37,916 bases of DNA, from contig CAZBLE010000009.1 of assembly GCA_964492735.1 (NCBI GenBank), positions 1 through 37,916 on the forward strand, in the 5' to 3' direction. A model generated the notes under the pieces. That model worked only from the letters and a program-made list of their open reading frames with translations. It was not told where the DNA came from and made no database searches. Below, piece by piece: positions 17,249 to 23,852 of this stretch; the stretch's first letter is position 1; every line of letters begins with the position of its first letter. The translations under genes were made by a program, and so were the position numbers. This stretch comes from CALKUP01 sp964492735. GTDB lineage: Bacteria > Patescibacteriota > Patescibacteriia > UBA9570 > XYC2-FULL-38-9.

Positions 17249-17267
17249 TTGTAATAAAAAGTTACAA
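17249..17267. promoter_or_regulatory. Inverted repeat upstream of trmB-like gene, possible operator
   Basis: TTGTAA (17249-17254) and TTACAA (17262-17267) are 7 nt apart and 3 nt before the start codon. Confidence 0.4.
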
Positions 17268-17274
17268 TACTAAA

Positions 17275-17303
17275 ACTCTACCAAAGGCCACTCCCTGGGT
17301 CAA
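17275..17303 (-). promoter_or_regulatory. Promoter of the trmB-like gene
   Basis: TTGACC (17298-17303), 17-nt spacer, TAGAGT (17275-17280) on the minus strand; the inverted repeat at 17249-17267 lies downstream where a bound repressor would block elongation. Confidence 0.45.
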
Positions 17304-17395
17304 TTTTTAGTATTTCCTAAAAACTCATTACAACATAACCCACTGAACACACCGTCTTCTAAACAAAAAACATACACTATCAATGGAGGTGCTCC

Positions 17396-17848
17396 TTGAA
17401 ACATGATCCGACGAGATTGCATAACATTCTGGTCTACACGTTCAACAGTGGCCATCGCTTTGCTTGGTATGTTGTCGACAACAAACCGATTCCCCTTCTA
17501 GAGGGAACTGGTACATATACACACATCGCAGCGACAATGTACAACGTCTTTGCTGGATGCCTCATCCACATCCTTGAGCAATGTCCAGAGCGGGCTTCGG
17601 AAAAAACTGCCGAAACAATTCAGGTGCTGGTACGAAACCAGTTGCCATCTGATCCGATTCCGGATTGGGAAAAAATAGTTTTCGGTGAAATGCCTGACAT
17701 CGACCGCGCCACTCTACTCGCTCGGTTAAAAACCGACTACCCAGACCACTGGCCAGTGATCGTCTCGAAGGACGATGAAAAAGCTCTCGGCTATACAAGC
17801 ATCGGAGCCTATCAAGACTGGCAACGCAGTGGTGGCAGCGAACACTAG
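17396..17848 (+). CDS. Hypothetical protein, TTG start
   Basis: 150 residues that I do not recognise. The start is a TTG set by a strong Shine-Dalgarno GGAGG about 7 nt upstream; the nearby ATG at 17403 is out of frame. The protein is soluble, with no signal or membrane segment, an acidic C-terminal half and several aromatic-rich stretches (HRFAWYVVDNKPIPLLEG, YTSIGAYQDWQRSGG). It has its own terminator and lies between the divergent TrmB-like regulator and the TGS1-like gene, so regulation by the former is possible. Confidence 0.72.
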   Translation: MKHDPTRLHNILVYTFNSGHRFAWYVVDNKPIPLLEGTGTYTHIAATMYNVFAGCLIHILEQCPERASEKTAETIQVLVRNQLPSDPIPDWEKIVFGEMPDIDRATLLARLKTDYPDHWPVIVSKDDEKALGYTSIGAYQDWQRSGGSEH

Positions 17849-17885
17849 GTCGTCACTCACGCAAATCGTGACGACCTCCCCTTCT
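17848..17885 (+). terminator. Terminator of the 17396 gene
   Basis: GGTCGTCAC (17848-17856) pairs with GTGACGACC (17868-17876) around an 11-nt loop, followed by a pyrimidine-rich tail. It overlaps the stop codon. Confidence 0.7.
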
Positions 17886-17901
17886 CTCTTTATCTACAAT
17901 T

Positions 17902-18516
17902 ATGAATACCACATCTCCATTACAACAATCCCCTTATTGGGAAAGACGCTACAAACTATTTACGCGGTTTGACGATGGAATTCAGATGGATCTTGAAAGC
18001 CTTTACTCCGTTACTCCAGAAACTATTGCCCTAGAGCAAGCAGTGCTCGTTCAGGGAGAATCTGTTCTGGATCTATTTTGCGGTATCGGTGGCAATAGTA
18101 TTGCCTTTGCACGCTGCGGAAAATCTGTCATCGCCGTTGATCGTGATCCAGTAAAAATCAAAATGGCAAAACACAACGGGAGCATTTATGAAGTGAGATC
18201 ACACATCACTTTTATCAATCAAGCAGCTGAACAATTTTTGTATTCACTCGATTTTTCATCAATTGATACAGTCTTTCTTGATCCACCGTGGGGTGGTCCA
18301 ACATACAATCAAAAAACCCTATTTACTGTAAATGACTTCGCTGTAGACCTTCATTCAATACTACAATTCGCTTTTAAAAAGCAAAAAGAAGTACTAATAA
18401 AAGTGCCGAAGCAATTCGAGATTCTTTCACTGCAATCCTACCGACGGAAATACAGAATTATTCCACATTTCATGAACGATCAGATCGTATTCTTGAGTAT
18501 TCATTTCTATGTCTAA
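17902..18516 (+). CDS. TGS1-like RNA cap guanine-N2 methyltransferase family protein
   Basis: 204-residue SAM methyltransferase of the Methyltransf_15 / trimethylguanosine synthase family. Motif I is LDLFCGIGGNSIAFA (FCGIGGNS at 59-66), motif II VIAVDRDPVKIKMAKHN, and the catalytic motif DPPWGGP (127-133) with the Trp that stacks the guanine in TGS1. The N-terminal YWERRYKLFTRFDDG stretch followed by YSVTPE resembles the eukaryotic TGS1 segment that precedes the core. In eukaryotes the enzyme hypermethylates m7G caps; the bacterial substrate is unknown. It overlaps the next methyltransferase gene by 8 bp. Confidence 0.85.
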   Translation: MNTTSPLQQSPYWERRYKLFTRFDDGIQMDLESLYSVTPETIALEQAVLVQGESVLDLFCGIGGNSIAFARCGKSVIAVDRDPVKIKMAKHNGSIYEVRSHITFINQAAEQFLYSLDFSSIDTVFLDPPWGGPTYNQKTLFTVNDFAVDLHSILQFAFKKQKEVLIKVPKQFEILSLQSYRRKYRIIPHFMNDQIVFLSIHFYV

Positions 18517-19228
18517 TATCACTTCACAATCCTGGCTTCAGCTCTCACAAAACTTTGTGATACACAGTACTGAAAAAATACTCATTGAACAAAACATTCT
18601 TCAGGAAATACATCAGTTCAAAAAACCAATACATATTCTCATTATTGGACCAGGTGCAAGCAATCTGCCACACGAGCTCGCTCGGCAAGGGCACAAAGTA
18701 ACAATTATCGAAAAGGAAGCGCACTTTGCAAATCTCTATAGAGAGCATCTGAACATCACAACTCTGGCAACAGATTTTGAAACAACTCTTTTACAACCAG
18801 GGTCCTACGACTGCATTATTGCATCTCATGTATTTTACTATTTTACGGATCTAACAAAATCGATTCAAAAACTCCGCACTGCTCTGAGGGCAAATGGAAA
18901 AATCTTACTTATCACGAATACATCAACTGACGCCTATGCAAAAACCAAACGATTTTTCTTTGAGGAATTACTCCATCAGCCTTATGTCTTTACCTATGAT
19001 CGCTTGCGTAATGCTTTCACTGCATTGCACATTCGCTTTACAGAAAAAATCATTCATTGTCATGTGGCAGCTAATTCAACTGAACACCTCTATGAAATTC
19101 TGCGGGTATGGTTTGATACTCAGCAACCAGCCTATAACGAACACAAAGCAGCCATTCTGGAGTATTTGGCTAACACACGGCCTGAATTTTCTATCGATTA
19201 TGAAAATCGATTATTGATTCTTTCCTAG
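18509..19228 (+). CDS. Class I SAM-dependent methyltransferase
   Basis: 239 residues. The SAM fold is visible as ILIIGPGASNLPHELARQGHKVTIIEKE (glycine-rich motif I, acidic end of strand 2), SYDCIIASHVFYYFTD (motif IV) and ANGKILLITNTS. The C-terminal 90 residues are helical and not recognised. The ATG overlaps the TGS1-like gene by 8 bp, so the two are co-translated and may act on related substrates. Confidence 0.8.
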   Translation: MSNITSQSWLQLSQNFVIHSTEKILIEQNILQEIHQFKKPIHILIIGPGASNLPHELARQGHKVTIIEKEAHFANLYREHLNITTLATDFETTLLQPGSYDCIIASHVFYYFTDLTKSIQKLRTALRANGKILLITNTSTDAYAKTKRFFFEELLHQPYVFTYDRLRNAFTALHIRFTEKIIHCHVAANSTEHLYEILRVWFDTQQPAYNEHKAAILEYLANTRPEFSIDYENRLLILS

Positions 19229-19252
19229 CCCTTCCATTCTTTCAATAAATGT

Positions 19253-19269
19253 GTATGATGATATCATAC
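19253..19269. promoter_or_regulatory. Inverted repeat before the amidohydrolase gene
   Basis: GTATGAT and ATCATAC are perfect arms with GAT between. The left arm contains a possible -10 (TATGAT), so a bound protein would block initiation. Confidence 0.4.
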
Positions 19270-19300
19270 TCGCTTTTATAAGCTGCGAGGAGGAATATAT

Positions 19301-20791
19301 ATGCAGATTTTTACAAACGGACAAATTTATCAAGGAAAGCCAGACCAATGGGCAGAAGCATTAATTGTAGATGGCGCTGGTACAATTTTAGCAGTTGGAT
19401 CTCAATCTGATCTCCAGAAGCGATTTCCGAATGCGATTCGAGAAGACTTGAATAATGGTTTTCTCTTCCCCGGGTTTATTGATGGACACACTCACCCTGC
19501 TCTCCTCTGTCGTGAAATTCGCGACCCAAATTTATCAAATGTAAAATCATGGAAACAAGCACAATTACATATTAGTGAATACATCCATGCACATCCTGGA
19601 CGTGAATGGTATGTTATTTTTGGTTGGAATGAAGAATTATGGGGCACGCTGAGCACTGCACTTCTTGATGCTATTCAAACAGATGCGGCGCTATTTATTG
19701 TACACGAATCATATCAAAAAGGTGCAATTAATTCTGCAGGGATCGCACTAATCAACAAAGAAGATCAGCAACTCAAGCATGAAAATGGCATTGTCAGCGA
19801 ACAAGATTTTCGGCGTGTTCAACAACATACATTTCCAAGCTACGATGAACTACTCACACTACTTCCTCGGTTTTTACGAGACCTTCGCACACATGGCACA
19901 ACCACCATTCACGACATGCTTGTCATGAGCATCGATCAGCTCAGAGCCTACATTACACTCGATCAAGCGAGTCTCTTGCCTATGGAGGTGATTGTCTTTG
20001 TCCATGAATCACTGTTAGCACATCCTGATATTCAGTCGTATCTGAAATACACTGGAAAACATTTCACTATCGCCGGGATTAAAATTTTTTCTGACGGAAA
20101 TCTCAATGAACACACAGCGCATCTTCATGATGCATATACAGATGGCATTAAAGATCATGGCATGGAAGGAACTAGTCCAGAAATGATGCAAAGCATAATT
20201 AAACGAGCTGATGTTCTTGGTCTCAGAAACATTGCATTTCATGCAATTGGTGATGCCGCCGTGACAGATGCTGTTGATGCAGTCACCGAATACACTCGAA
20301 ACCATCCATCGAGTACTATGCAATTTCGAATCGATCATGCAGAACTTATTGCACCAGCTGACGTCCCACGAATCAAAAAATTAAACATTACGGTTGTAAT
20401 GCAACCATCATATGCGTTAGATCGTTTTCGGTTTACTGACCGACTTGGTGAGCGCACAAAACGCATTAACCCATTTCGCTTGTTATTTGACGAAGGGATT
20501 ATTGTTGCTGCCGGAACAGAAAATCACATGAAACGACCATTTGCTTGCATTGCAGAAAGTGCGAAAAAAGATTTAGAAGATACGCAAAAAATTTCTATTT
20601 ATGAAGGGATAGAATTATACACAACAGCTGGCGCAATACTTTCTCGTATGGATCAATTCATCGGCTCTCTCGCTCCAGGCAAACGAGCTGACATGATTTT
20701 GCTCAATGAAAATCCATTTAGTCGAAATGTATCACTGGAAAAAATTAAGATACTACAAACCTGGTTTATTGGTGTTCCTGAATTACGATAG
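19301..20791 (+). CDS. YtcJ-like metal-dependent amidohydrolase
   Basis: 496-residue TIM-barrel hydrolase of the amidohydrolase_3 group. It has the N-terminal beta-sandwich (FTNGQIYQG...ILAVGSQ), metal ligands H63 and H65 in FIDGHTHP, a metal-region KIFSDGNLNE, FHAIGDAAVTDAVDA and RIDHAELI histidines, and the C-terminal GSLAPGKRADMILLNENPF closing the sandwich. The usual late GSD motif reads AGTENHMKRPF, so a Glu replaces the catalytic Asp. Substrate unknown. It is preceded by a good Shine-Dalgarno (AGGAGG), unusual in this window. Confidence 0.88.
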   Translation: MQIFTNGQIYQGKPDQWAEALIVDGAGTILAVGSQSDLQKRFPNAIREDLNNGFLFPGFIDGHTHPALLCREIRDPNLSNVKSWKQAQLHISEYIHAHPGREWYVIFGWNEELWGTLSTALLDAIQTDAALFIVHESYQKGAINSAGIALINKEDQQLKHENGIVSEQDFRRVQQHTFPSYDELLTLLPRFLRDLRTHGTTTIHDMLVMSIDQLRAYITLDQASLLPMEVIVFVHESLLAHPDIQSYLKYTGKHFTIAGIKIFSDGNLNEHTAHLHDAYTDGIKDHGMEGTSPEMMQSIIKRADVLGLRNIAFHAIGDAAVTDAVDAVTEYTRNHPSSTMQFRIDHAELIAPADVPRIKKLNITVVMQPSYALDRFRFTDRLGERTKRINPFRLLFDEGIIVAAGTENHMKRPFACIAESAKKDLEDTQKISIYEGIELYTTAGAILSRMDQFIGSLAPGKRADMILLNENPFSRNVSLEKIKILQTWFIGVPELR

Positions 20792-20798
20792 CGAGATA

Positions 20799-20827
20799 TT
20801 GCATTTTTATTTCGACTTTGGTATAGT
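20799..20827 (+). promoter_or_regulatory. tRNA-His promoter
   Basis: TATAGT (20822-20827) with a weak TTGCAT (20799-20804) at 17-nt spacing, 16 nt before the tRNA. Confidence 0.45.
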
Positions 20828-20843
20828 AAGCCACGCAATTTAT

Positions 20844-20918
20844 GGTGGCTATAGCTCAGTTGGTTAGAGCATCGGTTTGTGGTACCGGGGGTCGTGGGTT
20901 CAAGTCCCATTAGCCACC
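20844..20918 (+). tRNA. tRNA-His (anticodon GUG), integration target
   Basis: Acceptor GTGGCTA/TAGCCAC plus an encoded G-1 (20844) facing C73 (20918), the tRNA-His identity pair; D-arm GCTCAGTTGGTTAGAGC; anticodon stem-loop TCGGT-TTGTGGT-ACCGG; T-loop GGTTCAAGTCC. CCA is not encoded. Its 3' end (20905-20921) is the 17-bp core repeated at 32011-32027. Confidence 0.97.
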
Positions 20919-20921
20919 CAT
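20905..20921 (+). repeat. Left attachment site of the integrated element (tRNA-His 3' end)
   Basis: TCCCATTAGCCACCCAT spans the tRNA T-stem, acceptor 3' strand and 3 further bases. Identical to 32011-32027, 11,106 bp away. Confidence 0.85.
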
Positions 20922-20963
20922 TTTCCAACCACGATCTGGAAACGGATCAAGGTTATGCGATAA
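20922..20963 (+). other. Displaced 3' coding tail of the serine recombinase
   Basis: Reading the att core in the recombinase frame (CCA TTA GCC ACC CAT at 20907-20921) continues as FPTTIWKRIKVMR and stops at TAA 20961-20963. In the excised circle this tail would replace the EKKGCPSG... tail present at 32028. A terminator follows at once. Confidence 0.6.
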
Positions 20964-20997
20964 AGCTCCCCTGATTGGGGAGCTTTTAGTTTTTATC
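20962..20997 (+). terminator. Terminator at the left end of the element
   Basis: AAAGCTCCCC pairs with GGGGAGCTTT around TGATT, then a T-rich run on the plus strand. It overlaps the TAA of the displaced recombinase tail, so in circular form it would end the recombinase gene; integrated, it can terminate tRNA-His transcripts. Confidence 0.8.
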
Positions 20998-21996
20998 ATC
21001 ACTCAAAAACCAGTACAGATTCTCAAGGTCATTTTGCACCTTGAATGTGTCCCCATGCTGCAGCATGCCTCTGTATGACTGTACTGTGGCCTCCTCTGGC
21101 CGCTCATTCAAACGACGGCACATCCGTTGTTTTGTTTTTGAGCGTAACGTCTTGTGATGCGGAAAGTACACCCAGCCAAGAAAATCAACTCCTGAAGCAA
21201 GTGTCTCTATACTCACCTTCTTTGGATGTAATGTCAGCGCCAACCGCTCACCTAAAAATTCAGCAACATGTGGAATCAAGCTCTCGAGCCATTCCCTGTC
21301 ATCAGACAGGAAAACAAAGTCATCTGCATAACGGATATACCTCTTGGCTTTTAGTGTATGTTTCACGAATTGATCAAATTCGTTCATATACACATTTACA
21401 AACAGTTGTGACGTCAAATTCCCAAGTGGAACCCCAATCCCTGCACCTCCCAACTCAAAACTACGTAGTACATTTTCAATGAGCTTCATTATTTCTTTAT
21501 CAACAATCTTCTCCTTCAAAATATCCAATAATATGTTCTGATCAATACTCGCAAAGAACTTCCGAATATCACACTTCAAAATCCAGCACGTCTCTGTATT
21601 ATTCCGACTCACCTGCCCAGACATTTTCCTGAACCGATCACCCGCCTTTTGTGTCCCCTTTTCCAAACGGCAAGAATACGAATCAGAGATGAACGTACGG
21701 TCAAAAAACGGATAGAGTTGACGGTATAGTGCGTGATGAAGTAACCTGTCCCGAACTGAAGCTTTGTGAATGTGTCGTGGTTTTGGGTCAGAGATATTGA
21801 AGCTGTAGTATCCTCCATGCTGATATTGACCCGCTATCAAGTCAGTATGCAGGCTATGGATATTCGTCATCAGATCTCTTGCGAATAACTGTACATCTGA
21901 TTTACTTTTTTTACCCCGCACAAACTCTTGCCATGCAAAAAGAAGGTTCTCAAGAGATATTATTTCACTATACGTTTTTGTAAATTGAATTTTCAT
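20986..21996 (-). CDS. DGR reverse transcriptase
   Basis: 336 residues, group-II-like RT without maturase or endonuclease domains, the size typical of DGR enzymes. Motifs: ENLLFAWQEFVRGKK (N-terminal), PKPRHIHKASVRDRLLHHAL, SYSCRLEKGTQKA, D143 in KCDIRKFFASID, the DGR-type motif 4 GVPLGNLTSQLF (Gly192, Ser196-Gln197), catalytic YADD (223-226), LHPKK and GVDFLGW. It copies the TR RNA with adenine mutagenesis to give cDNA that replaces the VR. Its ATG abuts the Avd ATG on the opposite strand (CATATG, 21994-21999). Confidence 0.96.
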   Translation of the reverse strand: MKIQFTKTYSEIISLENLLFAWQEFVRGKKSKSDVQLFARDLMTNIHSLHTDLIAGQYQHGGYYSFNISDPKPRHIHKASVRDRLLHHALYRQLYPFFDRTFISDSYSCRLEKGTQKAGDRFRKMSGQVSRNNTETCWILKCDIRKFFASIDQNILLDILKEKIVDKEIMKLIENVLRSFELGGAGIGVPLGNLTSQLFVNVYMNEFDQFVKHTLKAKRYIRYADDFVFLSDDREWLESLIPHVAEFLGERLALTLHPKKVSIETLASGVDFLGWVYFPHHKTLRSKTKQRMCRRLNERPEEATVQSYRGMLQHGDTFKVQNDLENLYWFLSDDKN

Positions 21997-22397
21997 ATGG
22001 AAACACTAAAGCGAGCCAATAACGTTACCCCCCCCTACGGAAAAAATTCGACAGTGATATTCCAATCCTCCAGAAAGTAACAGAGGCTTATATAAGTTGG
22101 CATGTAGCAATGCGCCAAATTGAAAAGCTCTCACGGTATACACTTGGAACAAAAATAGACACATTATTCACAGATACACTGGAGCTTATCCTCTACGCAG
22201 CATACGCAAATAAGAAACAAAAGTTTCTTGCAGTGCAGAAAGCCAGTACAAAACTGGATGCCCTCAAGTATTTTCTGCAAATTGCATGGCAATTGAAGTC
22301 ACTGGATGACAAGACATATAGTCGCATTTCTGCACCACTTGAAGAAATCGGAAAAATGCTTGGCGGTTGGCTCAAGCAAGTAGAGAAAGACACCTAA
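21997..22397 (+). pseudogene. avd: Avd accessory protein, frame broken at an 8-C tract
   Basis: Four-helix-bundle partner of the DGR RT that binds template RNA. The intact frame from ATG 22110 gives 95 residues with RYTLGTKIDTLF and EIGKMLGGWLKQ (the LGGW signature), but family members start earlier. The missing first helix (DSDIPILQKVTEAYISWHVA) is encoded at 22050-22109 in the same frame without any ATG, GTG or TTG. An ATG at 21997 reaches C8 (22028-22035) in another frame; one extra C would join them into about 133 residues, the normal Avd size. So it is phase-variable, frameshifted in translation, a mutation, or a sequencing indel. Unusually it is antisense to RT and TR. Confidence 0.8.
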
Positions 22398-22403
22398 AAA
22401 CAG

Positions 22404-22531
22404 TTGCGGACGGCGAGGAAGCGACAGTTCTGATTCCACCTGTTCTGAAGGTTGTTCAGGTTGAGGTTGCGGCCATTGGTGTTCTCATTCACGTAGCCCA
22501 CATGGCGCACGTCGTCGTCATCGAACTCCGT
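22404..22531 (-). repeat. DGR template repeat (TR)
   Basis: 128 nt, non-coding template read on the minus strand. It differs from the VR (22937-23064) at 18 positions, all adenines in this sense; every other base is identical. AAC/AAT codons dominate, the usual TR design that allows many amino acids. The invariant end encodes CRFLAVR. Confidence 0.95.
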
Positions 22532-22776
22532 CAAAGTGTACATCAAACCATCTGTACCACTGCCATGTTGAAGTCCATGCGGACGATCTCCATGCTGTAT
22601 TTTATTTGGAGTATGGAGGCTCCCAGTCTGATGTACCAAGTATTTTTATAGTGGAGCAATATCAAATGCACTCTCGGAGGCACTCGTGGCACCAACGATT
22701 CTCGCTTTTTTGAAATACCCAGAATTCAACCGCTTGAAGCCGTAACCGCAAGCTGATTCGTTTACTATCCGCCCAG
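22532..22776 (-). other. 5' part of the predicted TR transcript
   Basis: Non-coding stretch between the promoter at 22777-22782 and the TR. No convincing ORF; it probably belongs to the DGR template RNA, which in other systems has flanking sequence needed for priming and Avd binding. Confidence 0.4.
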
Positions 22777-22805
22777 AGTATAGCAAGGTCTGTCTGGAAT
22801 ATGAA
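22777..22805 (-). promoter_or_regulatory. Probable promoter for TR RNA
   Basis: TATACT (22777-22782) with TTCATA at 17-nt spacing on the minus strand, directly after a terminator for the target gene, so TR RNA is probably made separately. Confidence 0.5.
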
Positions 22806-22814
22806 ATAAGAAAA

Positions 22815-22862
22815 AAACTGAGAACCGCACAGAAAACCACCCGAAGATGATAGTCTGTGCGG
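22815..22862 (-). terminator. Terminator after the DGR target gene
   Basis: CCGCACAGA (22825-22833) pairs perfectly with TCTGTGCGG (22854-22862), followed on the minus strand by a T7 run. Confidence 0.7.
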
Positions 22863-22877
22863 CCGAAACGGCTGCCA

Positions 22878-22925
22878 AGAGCCCAAGGGATCAAGAACCC
22901 GAAGATTCGAGTGCCCAAGGGCTCT
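22878..22925. promoter_or_regulatory. Hairpin or cruciform just downstream of the VR
   Basis: AGAGCCC and GGGCTCT enclose a GAATC-TTCG-GGTTC tetraloop stem (minus sense), starting 11 nt after the VR end. DGRs commonly need a hairpin/cruciform at this place for efficient retrohoming; the link is by position. Confidence 0.55.
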
Positions 22926-22932
22926 AGTGCCG

Positions 22933-23469
22933 TTACTTGCGGACGGCGAGGAAGCGACAGCGCTGACCCCACCTGTCCTGAAGGTCGTACAGGTTGAGGC
23001 GGCGGCCAAGGGTGCCCTCACCCACGCAGCCCACATGGCGCACGTCGTCGTCAACGAACACCGTGCCGCAGATTCCCACGACGGGGTACTTCTGGAGCTC
23101 GGCGGGGTTCTCGTCGAGGAACGTGTCCGTCTCGGCACGATCGGGACGACGGAGACCAGCGGCTTCGATGGCCTTCATGACCTCCTTGGTCGTGGGCTCG
23201 TGGTCGAAGGTGATGTACTCGTAGACGACGTCCGCCGTTCCCGTGCGGGTGTTGGGGAAGTGCTTGTCGACCTTGGCGTCGCTGTTGCAGTAGTAGCTGT
23301 AGCGCTTGGGGTCGATGGTCTTCCACCGAGGGTCGTCGTAGTTCACCTTGTGGGTGTAGAACTGCAGCGTGATGCCGTCGAGCAGCACCTGCATGTGACG
23401 ATCCGTGATCCGTCCGTCAGCGACCTGACGCCAGTACTCTGCATGCTGTCTTGCTGTGGGCTGTCCCAT
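22933..23469 (-). CDS. DGR variable (target) protein with C-terminal VR
   Basis: 178 residues. I chose the ATG at 23469 because AAGGAG lies 6 nt upstream. The N-terminal 130 residues are not recognised (helical start, then a YDDPRWKTIDPKRYSYY region); no signal peptide is visible, so it may stay in the cell. The C-terminus is the VR, a probable C-type-lectin-like surface ending RWGQRCRFLAVRK. Twelve residues vary from the TR-encoded version: 137, 139, 148, 150, 152, 154, 157, 161, 162, 165, 168 and 170; nine replace Asn. The gene is distinctly GC-rich, with G/C-ending codons, unlike its neighbours, which suggests a different origin. Confidence 0.92.
   Translation of the reverse strand: MGQPTARQHAEYWRQVADGRITDRHMQVLLDGITLQFYTHKVNYDDPRWKTIDPKRYSYYCNSDAKVDKHFPNTRTGTADVVYEYITFDHEPTTKEVMKAIEAAGLRRPDRAETDTFLDENPAELQKYPVVGICGTVFVDDDVRHVGCVGEGTLGRRLNLYDLQDRWGQRCRFLAVRK
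22937..23064 (-). repeat. DGR variable repeat (VR)
   Basis: 128 nt forming the last 43 codons of the target gene. Eighteen substitutions relative to the TR, all at TR adenines (in minus sense): A to G mostly, with A to C and A to T. The 3' end, GTCGCTTCCTCGCCGTCCGC, is unchanged, fitting an initiation-of-mutagenic-homing region. Confidence 0.95.
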
Positions 23470-23736
23470 GACACTCTCCTTATTACCAATAAGCACTCAA
23501 TTGCAGCTTCCGTTTTTGAGGCGGTTACCAACAATCGATTCACTCATCAGCAATGTCTCGCAACACCACAAAGTCAAACGCCAGTTCTTGGGAACGCCCC
23601 AAGTGTACTGTACCGTTTGATCATTCGCAGCCCAGAAGAAAGAAGTGTCTTCCTTGCTCAAGGCTGTGAATGATGGTGTATAGTCTGAACTGTCCGTATG
23701 AAAAGAGCAACCTATTTTGTGTAAAATAGACTCGAT
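23470..23736 (-). other. Long leader of the DGR target mRNA
   Basis: About 260 nt between the promoter and the target start. Its first 18 nt form a perfect CTATTTT-ACAC-AAAATAG hairpin (23712-23729). I see no ORF worth calling. The leader could regulate or stabilise the mRNA. Confidence 0.4.
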
Positions 23737-23765
23737 AATGTATCATATTTTAGCTGTTTTGTCAA
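23737..23765 (-). promoter_or_regulatory. Promoter of the DGR target gene
   Basis: Perfect TTGACA (23760-23765), 17-nt spacer, TACATT (23737-23742) on the minus strand. The remaining 23766-23852 is AT-rich and shows nothing else. Confidence 0.7.
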
Positions 23766-23852
23766 CATTTTGGCAGCAAAAAAGCTCCTATTCTGTATAG
23801 TTTTTTCCTTTATTTTAGCAAAATAAGATATTTGCTATTACGTCCTCAAGCC

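Noticed and set aside
20986..21996. Group II intron or retron reverse transcriptase
   Set aside because: No maturase or endonuclease domain, no intron domain V nearby and no msr/msd; the GNLTSQ motif, Avd and TR/VR pair identify a DGR.
22394..22639. 81-codon minus ORF covering the TR
   Set aside because: It looks like a gene only because the TR encodes the same protein end as the VR; templates are normally not translated and no Shine-Dalgarno is present.
22646..22972. Minus ORF between TR and VR
   Set aside because: It crosses the target stop, a terminator hairpin and the TR promoter, and has no recognisable features.
22927..23673. A 248-codon plus-strand ORF opposite the DGR target
   Set aside because: It is antisense to the target gene in GC-rich DNA where stops are rare, and would run through the VR in the wrong sense; the minus frame has the Shine-Dalgarno, the promoter and the TR/VR match.
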